Origin: Acanthaster planci
Lineage: Eukaryota; Echinodermata; Asteroidea; Valvatida; Acanthasteridae
Direction of reading: 5' to 3'
Assembly: GCF_001949145.1 (NCBI RefSeq)
Contig: NW_019091607.1
Coordinates: 236,220 to 300,219 of the forward strand
Length of the DNA stretch: 64,000 bases
Shown here: one piece after another, positions 12,796-23,494 of the stretch
How the letters are laid out: every line of letters begins with the position of its first letter
Numbering within the stretch: position 1 is the stretch's first letter
Notes under the pieces: generated by a model
Database searches by the model: none
What the model was told of the DNA's origin: nothing
Seen by the model: the letters and a program-made list of their open reading frames with translations, nothing else
Made by a program: the position numbers and the translations under genes

Positions 12796-14579
12796 CTGGA
12801 ACAAACAAGAGAGAAGATGTTTGGCCACTTTCACTGCGGGGGATGGCACATTACTAGATTAAGAAACGGGATAAAGATAAAACTGACCGAATGATCTGCC
12901 GTCAACAGATACGTCTGGACCGACAGAGAATAACCTTTCTATATACAGACACGAAGAAGATACATATCTCACAGTAAGGGGGTCGACAATGCTTGTACAC
13001 GTTTATGTACAGACTGTTTACATTGACGTCATGTATTTCCCACAAACCTCTTCAATCCGCCATCTTTGGTATCGCCAGGCCTTTCAGGAATCGCCCTTGT
13101 CAACGGCTATATCTAATCATCGTGGAGCCCCACGATGGCAATTTTAATTTTGTGACTCCGAACCCGCAGTCACCAAATACCCAATTCGGCCCTAGGCTAC
13201 GGCGGCAAAAACCCTAAATGTTAAGGTGAGTAGCCACCATCTGCAGCCATTTCCGATAGACCAGTGCGCTATTGGCGGTCGTAGCCAAGTAATTCGGACA
13301 TAACCTGGGACACGCTAAAACATTACACTCGCAAAGGACTATGACATGGCTTTCAGTGGCGTAGCGAAGGCATATTCTTTGAGGGGTATGCCACAGTCAA
13401 TTTGCCGACTTGTAACTTGCTCGCCAACCCCATGCGGTGCAAAGTGGAAATCCGTGGTAAGCTACATTTCATGCTTCAAGGGAAATGTCGACGGCCAACG
13501 TATATCGCTGGATTCATTTGCCAGCTGAAGTTCTATTAATTAATTCTGGAATTAATTAGGGGGCATCCCCGCCCCCTGGTCACTATGCCCCTACGATCGC
13601 GGCCATGGGTCGGAAAGCATGGTAAAAAGTATGGTGTAAGCCAACTGTTCAGAGAACACCTTCCCGTTATCGAATGCCACAGGACTGTTTGAGCAACGAA
13701 GGATTGCCCCTGCTACAATCAAATTCGACTCATTCTTCCAATTTTCCCTGTTTGATTAGCTGAAAATCCCCAATCATAAATTAAACAAAATGAAATGCCT
13801 GATATGACGGAGTCCCCACCTCCTGTACATACGGATGTTGTCAAGAACTGATCCGTGGGAACAGAGCTGAATAGAAGAATGGGTGTAGATATCTAAGTCT
13901 GTTGGCAGAGAAAAGTGTTGACGGGCCTTCTCGTGGGCCCAATCAGGGGTCGTCGTGGGCGTAAATCCAGGGGATGGGAGCGGGGTTAACACCCTCCAAT
14001 ATTTTGACTGGGGGTGGGCTAATAAAGATCCCTACTCTACTTTTAGTGATGAAAAATTCATGCAGATCGTGGAATTTTTTTTTAGGCTTTCCAACCAAAA
14101 TGTATTCAATATCATTCAAAATACGAGAACAATAAAAACTGCCAAAAGCGGGCAGTGCAGGTGTCATATTATGCATGAATGTAATACATATTAGAGGGGT
14201 ACATCTGTACCACGAATATCGCTCCTTAGTGCCCCCCCTTTAAAGTATCCATGGCTGGGAAGCAAATTTTTGTTCAAAACAGTTTTGGTTTCCTGTCTTG
14301 TGACTGGTCTGTTACATGAATATTTAATGCATGGTTTTCGACCTCACAAACCAAACGTTCCTTTCTCACTTTTTACAAGTTTAAAAAAAAGAGTTGTAAA
14401 ACGAGAAAGATGATTCAAACTTAAGACGGAGGATTCAAAGTCGGAAGTACTTTCAACCAATCAATAAAAGCCTTTATTCGTTATTATATAACCACTCCTC
14501 AAAGCCAAAGACAGAATTACGAATAATGCATAAGCACAGAGGGCGCCCTCTTTCGAAACTGTTGGATCCCGTTTGGGAA

Positions 14580-14662
14580 AAAATACGCGGCCAGGCAAGT
14601 CATCCCCTCCACAATCCCCATCTCCCCATCCCCCAATTTCAGGCACAAATTTACGTCAATGG
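14580..14662 (-). repeat. Partial inverted copy of the G-rich dispersed repeat
   Basis: Read on the minus strand this starts near CATTGACGTAAATTTGTGCC and runs into the same GGGGGATGGGG block and GATGACTTGCC segment as the copy at 11516-11911. Only the terminal portion is recognisable. Confidence 0.55.
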
Positions 14663-16746
14663 CGGTCTCAAGTGGTCATGGACGATTGTCGGTTTCAGTG
14701 CCTTTCAAAACGGTTCTTTGCTGCGCGGTAGCCGTAGGTCCCATTCACTGACACTTATATATTCGCCCATACTTTCAAACAGAAAGCTTTTACCTTCACC
14801 GGTCAATGCATCATGGACACAGCGGTGAAAATAATGAATCTGAGTTCTGCTGATTTTTAACTTGTGATGAACCTTCAAACATTCAGTTCAACATCAAGTA
14901 GAGACCACATTCACGCGTGGGCCAGAATCAGTCGCTGATTTGTCGGCTATTCCGCCAAAGGGATGGACCATCCGTTTACTTTAATTACTATTCCAATTCA
15001 AATTGACAGTGAGATGATTATGCACACATGCTCAGGCAGGGGTAGTGGAACAAACAAAAGAGTGCATCGCGATTATACTTCAGAATATGCTGAGATAATC
15101 AGAAGGGCATGCCTAAATATCGATATTAATCCATCAGGGCTAGCTTTTCAAGGACTTTGCCGATGTAATTTTGCCAGCAAATAATTATTTTGAGGAAATA
15201 TATCCTGCCATTTTTGAACGTATGGAGAAAGTCAAGTTCGTTTCACGGAGGGTAGACTTTTGGGGATTTTAAGTTCGAGTGCCATTGTACATGAAATAAA
15301 GTTGGTAAATAAAGTCACCACGTGGAGGGTAAAAAAGTAGAAAAAGGCCGCTGCTTGGCCAACGCAGTCAGTTTTCTGGAACAGTAATTGAGGAGGTTTG
15401 GTGGCTAGGTGACAGATCGCTTGCTTGGTGGTTGACGTAATCAGGTCACAACACTAAGGAATTGATGCAAGGAAAATGGAAACTAAAAAACAAAAAAAAT
15501 CAGGCAGGTCAGGACCTGCCTGAGTTTTTTTGTCATCGTAAGTAATTAATGTTTAAAGTGGAGTGTTTGATATAGCAGTGGACAAATGGCTTTTTACAAT
15601 GGAAGCCCGCGACGACAACACTAGTACCGACAACTCGAGTGAGCTGGTTACTGGCTGGGCATGCAGTAACCACGTAGGCCATTTCCGATATTGGACAGAA
15701 ATCTAATAACCTGCACTGCTCTTTCGCAAAACACAGACGGTTGTCAATCTTTGCTCAAGGTTTGTTATAATGAAATATTAACGTGGAAAAACTTGCTGAC
15801 GATTAATACGATGGCCCAAAAACTTTCGTAATTTACCATTCTTTCCCTGATATCTCATTTAAATGTAAGTGTGGATAACTGCGCCTCACAGATATCAAAC
15901 AAAACTCTCCTTCTCCCCCCCCCCCGGTTTTGTGCGCACTTGACATATTCAGTGTTGAGATGAGCCTATTCACAGTCTATCGTCGCCATGGATAATGCAT
16001 GCGCTGAGAGACGAGCGTTATGAAAGTGTTAATGCGAATATCATTATTGTTATAATTTTTTTAAGTCTGGTTCCCAGACCAGGTATATCACCCATTGTCA
16101 CATGAAAATTCAAAAACACCTGGAACTCACTGATGTCAACATTCACATGTGATCGGACATTTTCGGCCGTGCATACATGTACGTATTGATCAGCGGATAA
16201 ATATAAGTAAAAATGTTTTGAAACGTATATAAGCTTAGTCATAATAGATGTGTTAACGGTGGTGGAACTTGAACATACGCTCAAACTGAAGATCTAATTG
16301 GCTCCTTTTATAATCAAAGAAAAAAAAAACTTTTTGAAGTCCGCGACCCAGACTGGGCTTCCCTGTTGACCCCTGACACGTTGCGTCATGGGGCATACCT
16401 GCATAAATTTAATCAAGAGTGGTCAGGATTTTTCAGGTCAGGGAACCAGACTAATGGTTTAGCTTACAAACTACCGCATGCAAAATACGCTGCATATTAG
16501 CTAAAGCCTTGGTCGGAAAAGGACTAGTCTGTCTTGGTGCTTTAGCATTGGTTTTAAAATGAAACCACTCTAAAGGTCACGGACGTACAAGCGTTTAACT
16601 TTAAGTAAAACTGACAATATACAGCACCCTTCATAAAATGCATTTACAGTAACTGTGTTTGGGTTCATACTTTTCACCAGCGTGGAGAGGTAGGATTTGA
16701 CGGCCAACCTTTCGCTTGACACATCCTCTATATTAGGACCGTCACT

Positions 16747-16980
16747 AACAAAGGATGGAATTGTTACACTGTGGGGACATTAACGAGAGAATGGAATTCG
16801 TTGTATTATGGTGACATTAACAAGAGGACCAAATTTGTTTAGCTGTGATGATATAAACTAAGGATGGAATTTGTGACACTCTAACTACAACGACAAGGGA
16901 ACGAAATTCGTTACAATACGAGGACGTACAGGAGATTAGAAGTCGTCATAGTGTGAGGACATGAGATTCTTTACACTGCC
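16747..16980. repeat. Degenerate minisatellite, unit about 36 bp, six to seven units
   Basis: Successive units share the pattern AACAAGRGRATGGAATTYGT, then TACACTGTG, then RGGACATT, with many substitutions and small length changes. Units begin near 16747, 16782, 16819, 16855, 16890 and 16929. The high divergence indicates an old array. I see no coding role. Confidence 0.7.
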
Positions 16981-17663
16981 AATGCGCAAAGACTCCGATA
17001 CTACTTCTTGACATGTGAAGATTTTCTAATTGTAAAGCCTGGCAGATGAACCGCGAGCAAGTCTACCAATCCCGGTCCTAACTCCCGCTTTCCCCCTCCA
17101 GCTAGCCAGGCATTGCATAATAAATCCATGTCCTTATTCTCATCACGTGTAAATCCAGACCATGCATGGAACAGGGGTCAGAAATCTCCGACGTTAATCT
17201 GCACCGCGGAGACAGGGGAAAAAAATTCCCAGTCGTCACGATCGCTGCTTCCAGGGACGCCGGAAATTGATGTTTTCGCGATCCTTTCCCCGTGCCCTAG
17301 CTGCCGTGTTTGTATAGCCGGTATGAGCCGGGCATCACCGCAGCGCGTAGACCCTGCGGCTCCGCATGTTATCCCAGGTGATACAGCCCCCGAAGAGATG
17401 GCTATCTGAGGAATAATCCCGGGCCTTACGTGATTCACCGGCCTTTTGAACTCAGAAAGAGATGTCCTGTCACAGCGAGAAGGAGATGTCTCGTCGCTTT
17501 CGACAGCCTTCCCCTTCCACATCAGCCTTGTTCGCTGGCTTCGGCGGAGCTATATATCCAACGCTGGGGGCACATCTTAAGTGACGCCTTGGGTTATGTT
17601 TGCTGGGAATCCAGGGCGTGCAGAGGCAGTTATTCGCAACGTCTCACCGTCTCTCCCGTTGTT

Positions 17664-17950
17664 TCACATGTCCTCTCTGCTGAATTTGAAAGTGATGAGA
17701 TTCGTGTCCCATTTGTCAGGTTCGATGGCCGAGTGCACATCAATATCAGCACTTAGCTGTCCAGCCCGATGCGATATTACAGTTCCGTTCCTCACTTGGA
17801 TCAGTAGGGCCCCTGGCGGTTGTAGTCGCTTCATTTTGTCAGCTGGCACATCAAACACGGGAATATCAAGGCTGACGATCCGTCCAACAATTTGGATCTG
17901 TCGCTTCCATACAAGTACTAGCACGACGGTCGTGGACAGAGCGGGGCTTC
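17664..17950 (-). other. Unclassified open frame in a GC-rich island
   Basis: After an in-frame stop the minus strand stays open for about 95 codons. It begins with a hydrophobic stretch (TTVVLVLVW) and continues with segments such as IPVFDVPADKMKRLQPPGA, LLIQVRNGTVISHRAGQL and DKWDTNLITFKFSRED before a stop. The residue mix is balanced and protein-like, unlike most chance frames here, but I do not recognise a family. The surrounding 17.1-18.0 kb is visibly more GC-rich than its neighbours, and the opposite strand is also open over this stretch. It could be a fragment of an older mobile element, an intronic gene remnant, or chance. Confidence 0.25.
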
Positions 17951-18294
17951 ATTATAGTGGTCTCAGGAAAAAGATAACGAATGAAAATGTGAGCCTCTCA
18001 AGGTTCATCGTCCCCGCTGGCAGTTACGAACTTAATGAGTTCTTCATTTCTCACGATGTTTCCTTAGGCAACTTATTCCCTTTTCACTGGCCTTTTCGTA
18101 AAATTATACGACAGCCTTGCGGCTATATATAGGAGAAATCTCACTTCGTTTCTTCATCATTCTGCTAAATCACCAGTTACTCAAAAAATATTGCCATAAA
18201 CTGCACTGTGCAAAGTAAATGCATATAAACCCATTCCATGAAAACCAATAGCGCTCCTCTACTGAATGAAACCTGTTCCCCCCCCAGCAGGGTC

Positions 18295-18432
18295 TGTATG
18301 ATCAAAGGCTGGAAAGTTAGGACTGTCACACACGCACACTGTTTGGCCGACCAAACAGGGCTGACCTTTTGACCTTTACTGTGGAATTTTCCATTGCAAG
18401 TATGGAGCGCCTAGGGTATCATGAATACTACA
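18295..18432 (-). repeat. 3' LTR of the retrotransposon
   Basis: This 138 bp segment matches 23495-23642 along most of its length, with shared blocks GATCAAAGG, GAAAGTTAGGAC, CACACTGTTTGGC, GGGCTGACCTTTTGACCTTTA and a TCATGAATACTACA end. On the minus strand it starts TGTAGTATTC and ends CA. Numerous mismatches and a central indel against the other LTR show that the insertion is old. Confidence 0.9.
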
Positions 18433-18446
18433 CCCCTCTCCACCTT
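18433..18446 (-). promoter_or_regulatory. Polypurine tract of the retrotransposon
   Basis: On the minus strand AAGGTGGAGAGGGG lies directly against the TG start of the 3' LTR. This is the position and composition expected of the plus-strand DNA primer in LTR elements. Confidence 0.75.
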
Positions 18447-18769
18447 GAACAAAAGTATGTACAAAAATTGAACTCTGCAGATTAAAAACTGTGTATAAGA
18501 ACATGACTGATACGAGCAAAAGATGAGACTGTGTCATATTCTAAAGCATGCTGGCAATATCTTGTTCCGCTATTTAAACCCTTTTTATAAACAAATGTGT
18601 ATCCAACAAATTGTGTATGCAACATGTAAATTTTTTGAGGTGAGCAGGTGGATGGCGATTCCAAGGAGGATTTCGGCGGGGTGCTGGGGTTTGAGCTGAC
18701 ATATGCGTTACGGCAGGCTCACCATCTCTGTCAGAATCGCGTGGAAGTTGTTGAGGGTTTGGATGCGTT

Positions 18770-19730
18770 AAAATGTTAAGGCGTCACGTGTGACCATGAG
18801 AGAACCAGACTGGGTTGTGATCATACCGGTAAACCGGTGTTTGTGGTATGGGATTTGGTATTTTGCGACCAGTCCTTCACGTCGTAGAAGAGTGTCGCCA
18901 ATGTTGACGTCCCTGGGATGGGGGTGCTCGATTCCTTTATGGCTACTTTCTTGCACGCGTCCAGGGAACGGACAGTTTCAGCCCGAGGCTTTGTGGCGTC
19001 TCTGGAAGGCGGGCGCGGAGAGGCCGTCCGAAGGGGAGTGTTGTAGGCGCAACTCCTGTCGTGGCATGGGGGGTTGCACGGTATTTGTGCAGGAACTTGG
19101 AAAGACCTTGCTTCCAAGATATTCTGTCTGCGATTGAAGTACCATACGTCTTTTTCACTGCTTTCATAAAGCGTTCCACCTCCCAATTTGCACGGGGCTA
19201 GCGTGGAGGAACTTTCCTGTAGTGAAACCCTAAGTACGCAGCGAAGGAGGAGAACTCAGCATTACTAAAGGGCGGTCCATTATCAGTGCGGACGAGTATA
19301 CCGAACGAGGCAGAGATGTGATCAAGTTTTGGGATCACACAACGGACTGAGGTGGAACACACGATCGCGGTTTCTGGGAAGCGACTATAATTGCCAACAA
19401 CGACAAAGAGATGTTCTCCTGTTGGAAGGTCGCAAAAGTCTATTCTAACTTTCAACCTGGGACCGTCTGGTGGGGAGACATTTTTAGAGGGGTTCAAGTG
19501 GTATTTTCAGGAGTTGTCACTTGGCACGGTATGCAGTTGCGAATGGTTTCTGCCACAACGCTGCCTATGCTACGTAACCATACCTTTACACGAAGCAACT
19601 GTTAAGCTTTAGTCAAGCCCTTGTGTCCCTGCTGGGCAATGTCAACGATATTGTGTGTGAATGCCGGTGAAATCACCAAGCGGTGTCTGCGGTGTAGTGG
19701 ATCGCGATCAGTGGTAGGTGCATGCAGTGA
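18770..19730 (-). pseudogene. Integrase remnant of the LTR retrotransposon
   Basis: In element order, a degraded zinc-finger segment (HRRHRLVIS...HNIVDIAQQGHKGLTK) lies near 19610-19720. The catalytic core follows at 19198-19497, with IDFCDLPTGEHL carrying the first acidic residue and RTDNGPPFSNAEF carrying the second. The frame is then cut by an in-frame TAG at 19198-19200, just before the EVERFMKAVKK segment that holds the catalytic glutamate. A C-terminal segment (NIGDTLLRREGLVAKYQ to SGSLMVTRDAL) continues to about 18770, after a frame change. The finger segment also has stops. The domain arrangement is typical of Gypsy integrases, which insert element DNA into the genome. This copy cannot make a whole protein. 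Confidence 0.88.
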
Positions 19731-19829
19731 GTTCACCGCGTATCTGGTACAGGCTTTTGGGTGTGGCGAGGTCCCATTGGTGATAAGGTTGCTTGAGAAT
19801 AGTGTCCCGGTTTTGGGTGGTGAATGCGT

Positions 19830-20345
19830 TTATGGCAGACTGAACAGCTTGGTCGTTGCATGTAGCAGAGCGGTCAAGAGTGACGGACTTTGGTACTTGT
19901 CCACTGAGATGAAGTTAACATGTTCTTCCGCCAGGCGCTGCTCGCAACTAGTGACGCTGGGCTGTTCATGGGGATGGCGGGACATGTAGTCTGCACGGTC
20001 CAGCGTGCCTTGCTGGTCCACGTACTTCACCTTAAAGTTATGCCTCTGCAACGTTAGGAGCCACCGTTCAATGCGTGTTGGTGATTGACTACGCTGGTTG
20101 CTGAACAGTGGGACCATTGGTTTGTGGTCTGTGACGACTGTAAAGTCACTGCCATAAACATAAGGTAGAAGTGAAGCGCTGCCCATTGAGTTGTCAGAGC
20201 ATTCGCGTTCTGTTCGGGAGTAACGCTGTTCGACAGGGGTAAGCGATCTGCTCGCGAAGGCGAAAATGTTCAGATTATCGTCGTAGGGCTGGGCATGGAT
20301 ACCAGCTAGACCCGCTGGGCTTGCATCAACTAAAGTTTTGTTTTC
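19830..20345 (-). pseudogene. RNase H remnant of the LTR retrotransposon
   Basis: The frame reads TLVDASPAGLAGIHAQ, then VEQRYSRTERE, a disturbed stretch, then YVYGSDFTVVTDHKPMVPLF and ERWLLTLQRHNFKVKY. The Asp of LVDASP, the Glu of TERE and the Asp of VVTDHKP are the expected metal-binding residues. The segment between TERE and YVYGSDF departs from the family pattern, so this copy is damaged. It follows the reverse transcriptase connection (20345-20445) and precedes integrase, the order seen in Gypsy elements. Confidence 0.88.
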
Positions 20346-20445
20346 TTGCAGGGGTCATATAGTATGCCATTGTGTAGTATCGTGCAACACGTTCGCCGAT
20401 CTCCCGGAGTGCTTGCTGGTGTTCGTGTCTATCACAAAGTTCCTT
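20345..20445 (-). pseudogene. Reverse transcriptase connection segment, 3' side of the nested insertion
   Basis: With small frame shifts the minus strand reads HQQALREIGERVARYYTMAY followed by DPCKKT. This resembles the segment that in Gypsy elements joins the RT thumb (which ends near 22455 here) to RNase H. It shows that the element resumes here and that about 2 kb between this point and 22455 does not belong to it. Confidence 0.65.
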
Positions 20446-21579
20446 TTTGCATACAAAACTGCCTATTTCACCTCCTAAAAGACTTGTACATGTTTATGTT
20501 TGACGGTGTCGTTGGTCATAGTCACATCTTTTGTTGGGTCTAAGGTTTGAATGTTTTCGGTCTAAGAGAAGGTTAAAGGTACGTTCGTTGCGGGAGAATT
20601 TTGAATAGGTTTGGGGTTCTTAAGACTTCTGGAGCGGTGTGACGTCGCTAGGTGATTGTTTTTTATATATGACGCAGTAGCGGGCCAGAAAAGCGAGTAC
20701 GACGAACGCCATAATAGCAAGCAGAGCCTTGAGTCTGATTTATTAAGGGTACTGAAATATTTTCCTACCCTTCCGATCTTGGATTTTGTGCTTGTAAGTT
20801 TCAAGATTCTGCGTTGATTAGAGGCTCGGGAAAAGAGCAGACACTCTTTCCATTTGATTTATTAGCTAGGAAACTTCTGTGACTGTATGTAAATTCTATT
20901 ATGCTATTTTATTAATTAAATTTGAATTTATACCCCTGCAATAAGTGGGTGATTACGCCATAAGGTACTTTATATAAGTGATTCCTTTATACCAAAGAGT
21001 GCATTTAGTAAATATTGACAGGATAAGGAACCCTATTATTTGAAATTTGGCCTTACAGTTACTTGAGTTTTGCACTAAACGAACGGTTAACTGTTTCTCA
21101 CAGTATTTCATGGATTTGTGGGGAACGTAACTTAAATCTTTGCTGATTAATGAAGTTTGATTGCATGTGGATCGTTAGAAATGACGAGATCTTTTTCAGT
21201 TAATTAGTTAGATTTAGTCACGAGCACGTTTGAATGCAGATGCACGTAATTCGCTGGTGAATGTTTTATTTAGATGGCCAACTAGAGCGGGGCTTGTGCT
21301 TGACTGTCCCGGAGGTTATCATACCGCTAAGGACTGGGGATCTGATCCACCAAGTCATAGGGACAACGCACCTGTTACCCAAGCGGCGGCCACACTATAC
21401 CCAGCTTGACGACCAGAGAACTCCGCAAGGGAGATCCAGCTTTCAACCGAACGCAGTGGACCGTGGATATCTCACCGCCGGCTATTTCCTGATAGCAGGA
21501 CTAGAACGTTAGCTGTGAGGTGAGCTCGTAAATGGTACGTGAACGATCTTCAAAGGCAACTTAATGAGTCAGCAACATA

Positions 21580-22113
21580 GTGCCGAGTAAAGGTAAGTAG
21601 CACCAGTACGAGTAACCAGAGGTAAGTAGCACCAGTACGAANNNNNNNNNNNNNNNNNNNNNNNNNNNNNNNNNNNNNNNNNNNNNNNNNNNNNNNNNNN
21701 NNNNNNNNNNNNNNNNNNNNNNNNNNNNNNNNNNNNNNNNNNNNNNNNNNNNNNNNNNNNNNNNNNNNNNNNNNNNNNNNNNNNNNNNNNNNNNNNNNNN
21801 NNNNNNNNNNNNNNNNNNNNNNNNNNNNNNNNNNNNNNNNNNNNNNNNNNNNNNNNNNNNNNNNNNNNNNNNNNNNNNNNNNNNNNNNNNNNNNNNNNNN
21901 NNNNNNNNNNNAAGTCAGTAGCACCAGTACGAATAACCAGAGGTAAGTAGCACCAGTACGAGTAACCAGAGGTAAGTAGCGCCAGTACGAGTAACCAGAG
22001 GTAAGTAGCACCAGTACGAGTAACCAGAGGTAAGTAGCACCAGTGCGAGTACCAGAGGTAAGTAGTACCAGTACGAGTAACCAGACGTAAGTAGTGCCAG
22101 TACCAACGCTAGT
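21580..22113. repeat. 29-bp minisatellite interrupted by an assembly gap
   Basis: Tandem copies of a 29-bp unit containing AGTAACCAGAGG and TAAGTAGCACCAGTACG. Roughly one and a half units precede the gap and about seven follow it, with point variants (CACC/CGCC, CACC/TACC) and a one-base deletion in one unit. The last units decay near 22090-22113. The gap lies inside the array, so the true copy number is unknown. Confidence 0.92.
21642..21911. other. Assembly gap (270 N) inside the minisatellite
   Basis: Undetermined bases flanked on both sides by the same 29-bp repeat, so the gap most likely reflects unresolved array copies. The stated length is probably an estimate. Confidence 0.98.
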
Positions 22114-22454
22114 GACGAGTACCAGTACCTCTACCGTACAGTACCGTTTCATATGATTGGATTGAGAGTGGTGTTAGGATTTTGATTGATTGAAAAATTG
22201 GTTGGCTTTGTGATTTAAATATTGTATGTAAATATTGTATCAAGCAGTGCGCACTGATTTGATTTAACCATTTACCATTGACGTTGAGCTGTCTTCATAT
22301 TGTATTAAAATACCCAGCACAAGTCAGACCATAATGACCCTTGAATTTCTTATTCCTCATTCGAGCATGTGAACTAAATAAGCACACGCCCTTCTTCAAG
22401 AAAACACTTTTCTTCACGGAGTCGTTTTACTCCACGGGGTCATTCTGACTGTGT

Positions 22455-23114
22455 CACCATGCCAGGTGGCATCTTTCTTTGTCAGCGCACAGAGGGGTGC
22501 GGAGATAGTGGCAAGATCTGCAATGAACCGGCTACAGTATGTAACCAGTCCGAGGAAGCCCCGCACTTCATTTGCGTTAGTGGGGTCAGGCACGTTAGGG
22601 ATTGCATCCACTTTCTTCTAGTCAGGGGAGATGCCTTCTGAGCTGCGTAAGTCTCTGTTCAGGGTTGCATTTGCGGAGTCGCTTCAAACATGCTGCGAGA
22701 CGAGTGTCGAGTTTTTCAGGAGTTCGGTCGAAGATTAAAATGTCATCGTCACTGATAATTATCGGGGGCTCCCTAAAATCCGAGTAGTGCTGAGGAGATT
22801 GGGTTTTGAAGATCTCAGCAGCGGAGCAAACACCAAAGTTAAGGCGTTTATAGCGGAGCAGGCCTTTGTGTGTTGAGAAAACGGTTAGGTGGCGGGATTC
22901 GGGGGGCCAATTCTAACCTGATGATACCCGGCGCTTAAGTCAAGTTTGCTGAACACTGTAGGCCCATTGACTTGGGCCAGGGTGTCATCGATATTGTGGG
23001 TGTGACGTGGCGTTCACATTTGATGGAAGTATTAACGTTTTGCATGGCTACGCACTAGCGAATCTCACCTGGTTGTTCTGGCTTTTCGTGGATGGGCGAA
23101 ACCCACGGTGTCAG
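22455..23114 (-). pseudogene. Reverse transcriptase remnant of the LTR retrotransposon
   Basis: In element order the frame reads TPWVSPIHEKPEQPGEIR, then an in-frame TAG (23055-23057) and a frame change. It continues with VFSKLDLSAGYHQVRIG, a further stop, then YKRLNFGVCSAAEIFKTQ. The catalytic region follows as IIISDDDILIF, then the thumb segment NEVRGFLGLVTYCSRFI and SAPLCALTKKDATWHG. The Asp of KLDLSAGYHQ and the Asp pair of SDD are the polymerase metal ligands. The segment between AAEIF and SDD is shorter than in the family. The copy is clearly non-functional. Confidence 0.9.
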
Positions 23115-23369
23115 CTCATTGCGGACAGGCTCAAAATACCTGGTGAGTGCCTCTTTGGCAGGTGCAAATGTTGAGCCGGTTTCAGATAGTGTGTCAAAAA
23201 TGTCCATGACATTGGGGCCAGCATAGTGTAACAGCAATGCCCGCTGTTGCTTGTCATCATTGACCTGAAAGGCGACGCACAAATTCTGTCCTGTCAGACG
23301 ACGAAAGTTACGGCAAACAACAGCACGCTTATTGCAGGAATGGATGTGATAACGGAAAGCCTGATTCAC
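23115..23369 (-). pseudogene. Gag remnant fused in frame to reverse transcriptase
   Basis: The frame contains a Gag-like segment, notably AFQVNDDKQQRALLLHYAG, then VMDIFDTLSETG and a segment ending LTRYFEPVRNE. This resembles the capsid region of Mag/Gypsy elements. It runs directly into the RT segment LTPWVSPI at about 23115 with no frame break. The rest of Gag, the zinc knuckles, the protease and the N-terminal part of RT are missing, so a deletion of roughly 1 kb or more is inferred. Confidence 0.8.
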
Positions 23370-23474
23370 TCCGAACTTTTTAGACGGCTGTTTCCACCCG
23401 AAATATATGCCCAGCTGAAATAAGAGTTCAGAAATCTCCTTTGGGTGTTGCTGGGTTCCTAAACATTGAGACAG

Positions 23475-23492
23475 ATCCCATCCTCGTCGCCA
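23475..23492 (-). promoter_or_regulatory. Primer binding site, tRNA-Ser type
   Basis: On the minus strand TGGCGACGAGGATGGGAT follows the LTR end after two bases (AT). It is complementary to the 3' end of animal tRNA-Ser(GCU), as I remember that tRNA. This is where the tRNA primes minus-strand DNA synthesis. Confidence 0.8.
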
Positions 23493-23494
23493 AT

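Larger units (their letters stand above)
20456..22450. mobile_element. Approximately 2 kb nested insertion between RT and RNase H
   Basis: Retroelement coding sequence stops near 22450-22455 (after ALTKKDATWHG) and resumes near 20445. The DNA between has no retroelement domain. It contains AT-rich sequence, a short open frame with a hydrophobic stretch (20620-20739), a moderately GC-rich segment with an 83-codon plus-strand frame I do not recognise (21261-21512), a minisatellite and a gap. Exact ends and a target duplication could not be fixed, so it may be a nested transposon or a more complex rearrangement. Confidence 0.55.

Noticed and set aside
12503-12862. 119-codon plus-strand frame
   Set aside because: It lies opposite the H-NOB exon at 12535-12795, which has clear family motifs. 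The plus-strand frame is its antisense shadow.
21550-22152. 200-codon minus-strand frame with repeated hydrophobic and aromatic residues
   Set aside because: It is translated minisatellite plus gap. The 29-bp unit is not a multiple of three, so no constant repeat peptide would be encoded.
20351-22443. GGGGTCAT at 20351-20358 and 22436-22443 as an 8-bp target duplication of the nested insert
   Set aside because: The left copy lies inside retroelement coding sequence that continues to about 20445, so it cannot flank the insert. No inverted ends are next to either copy.
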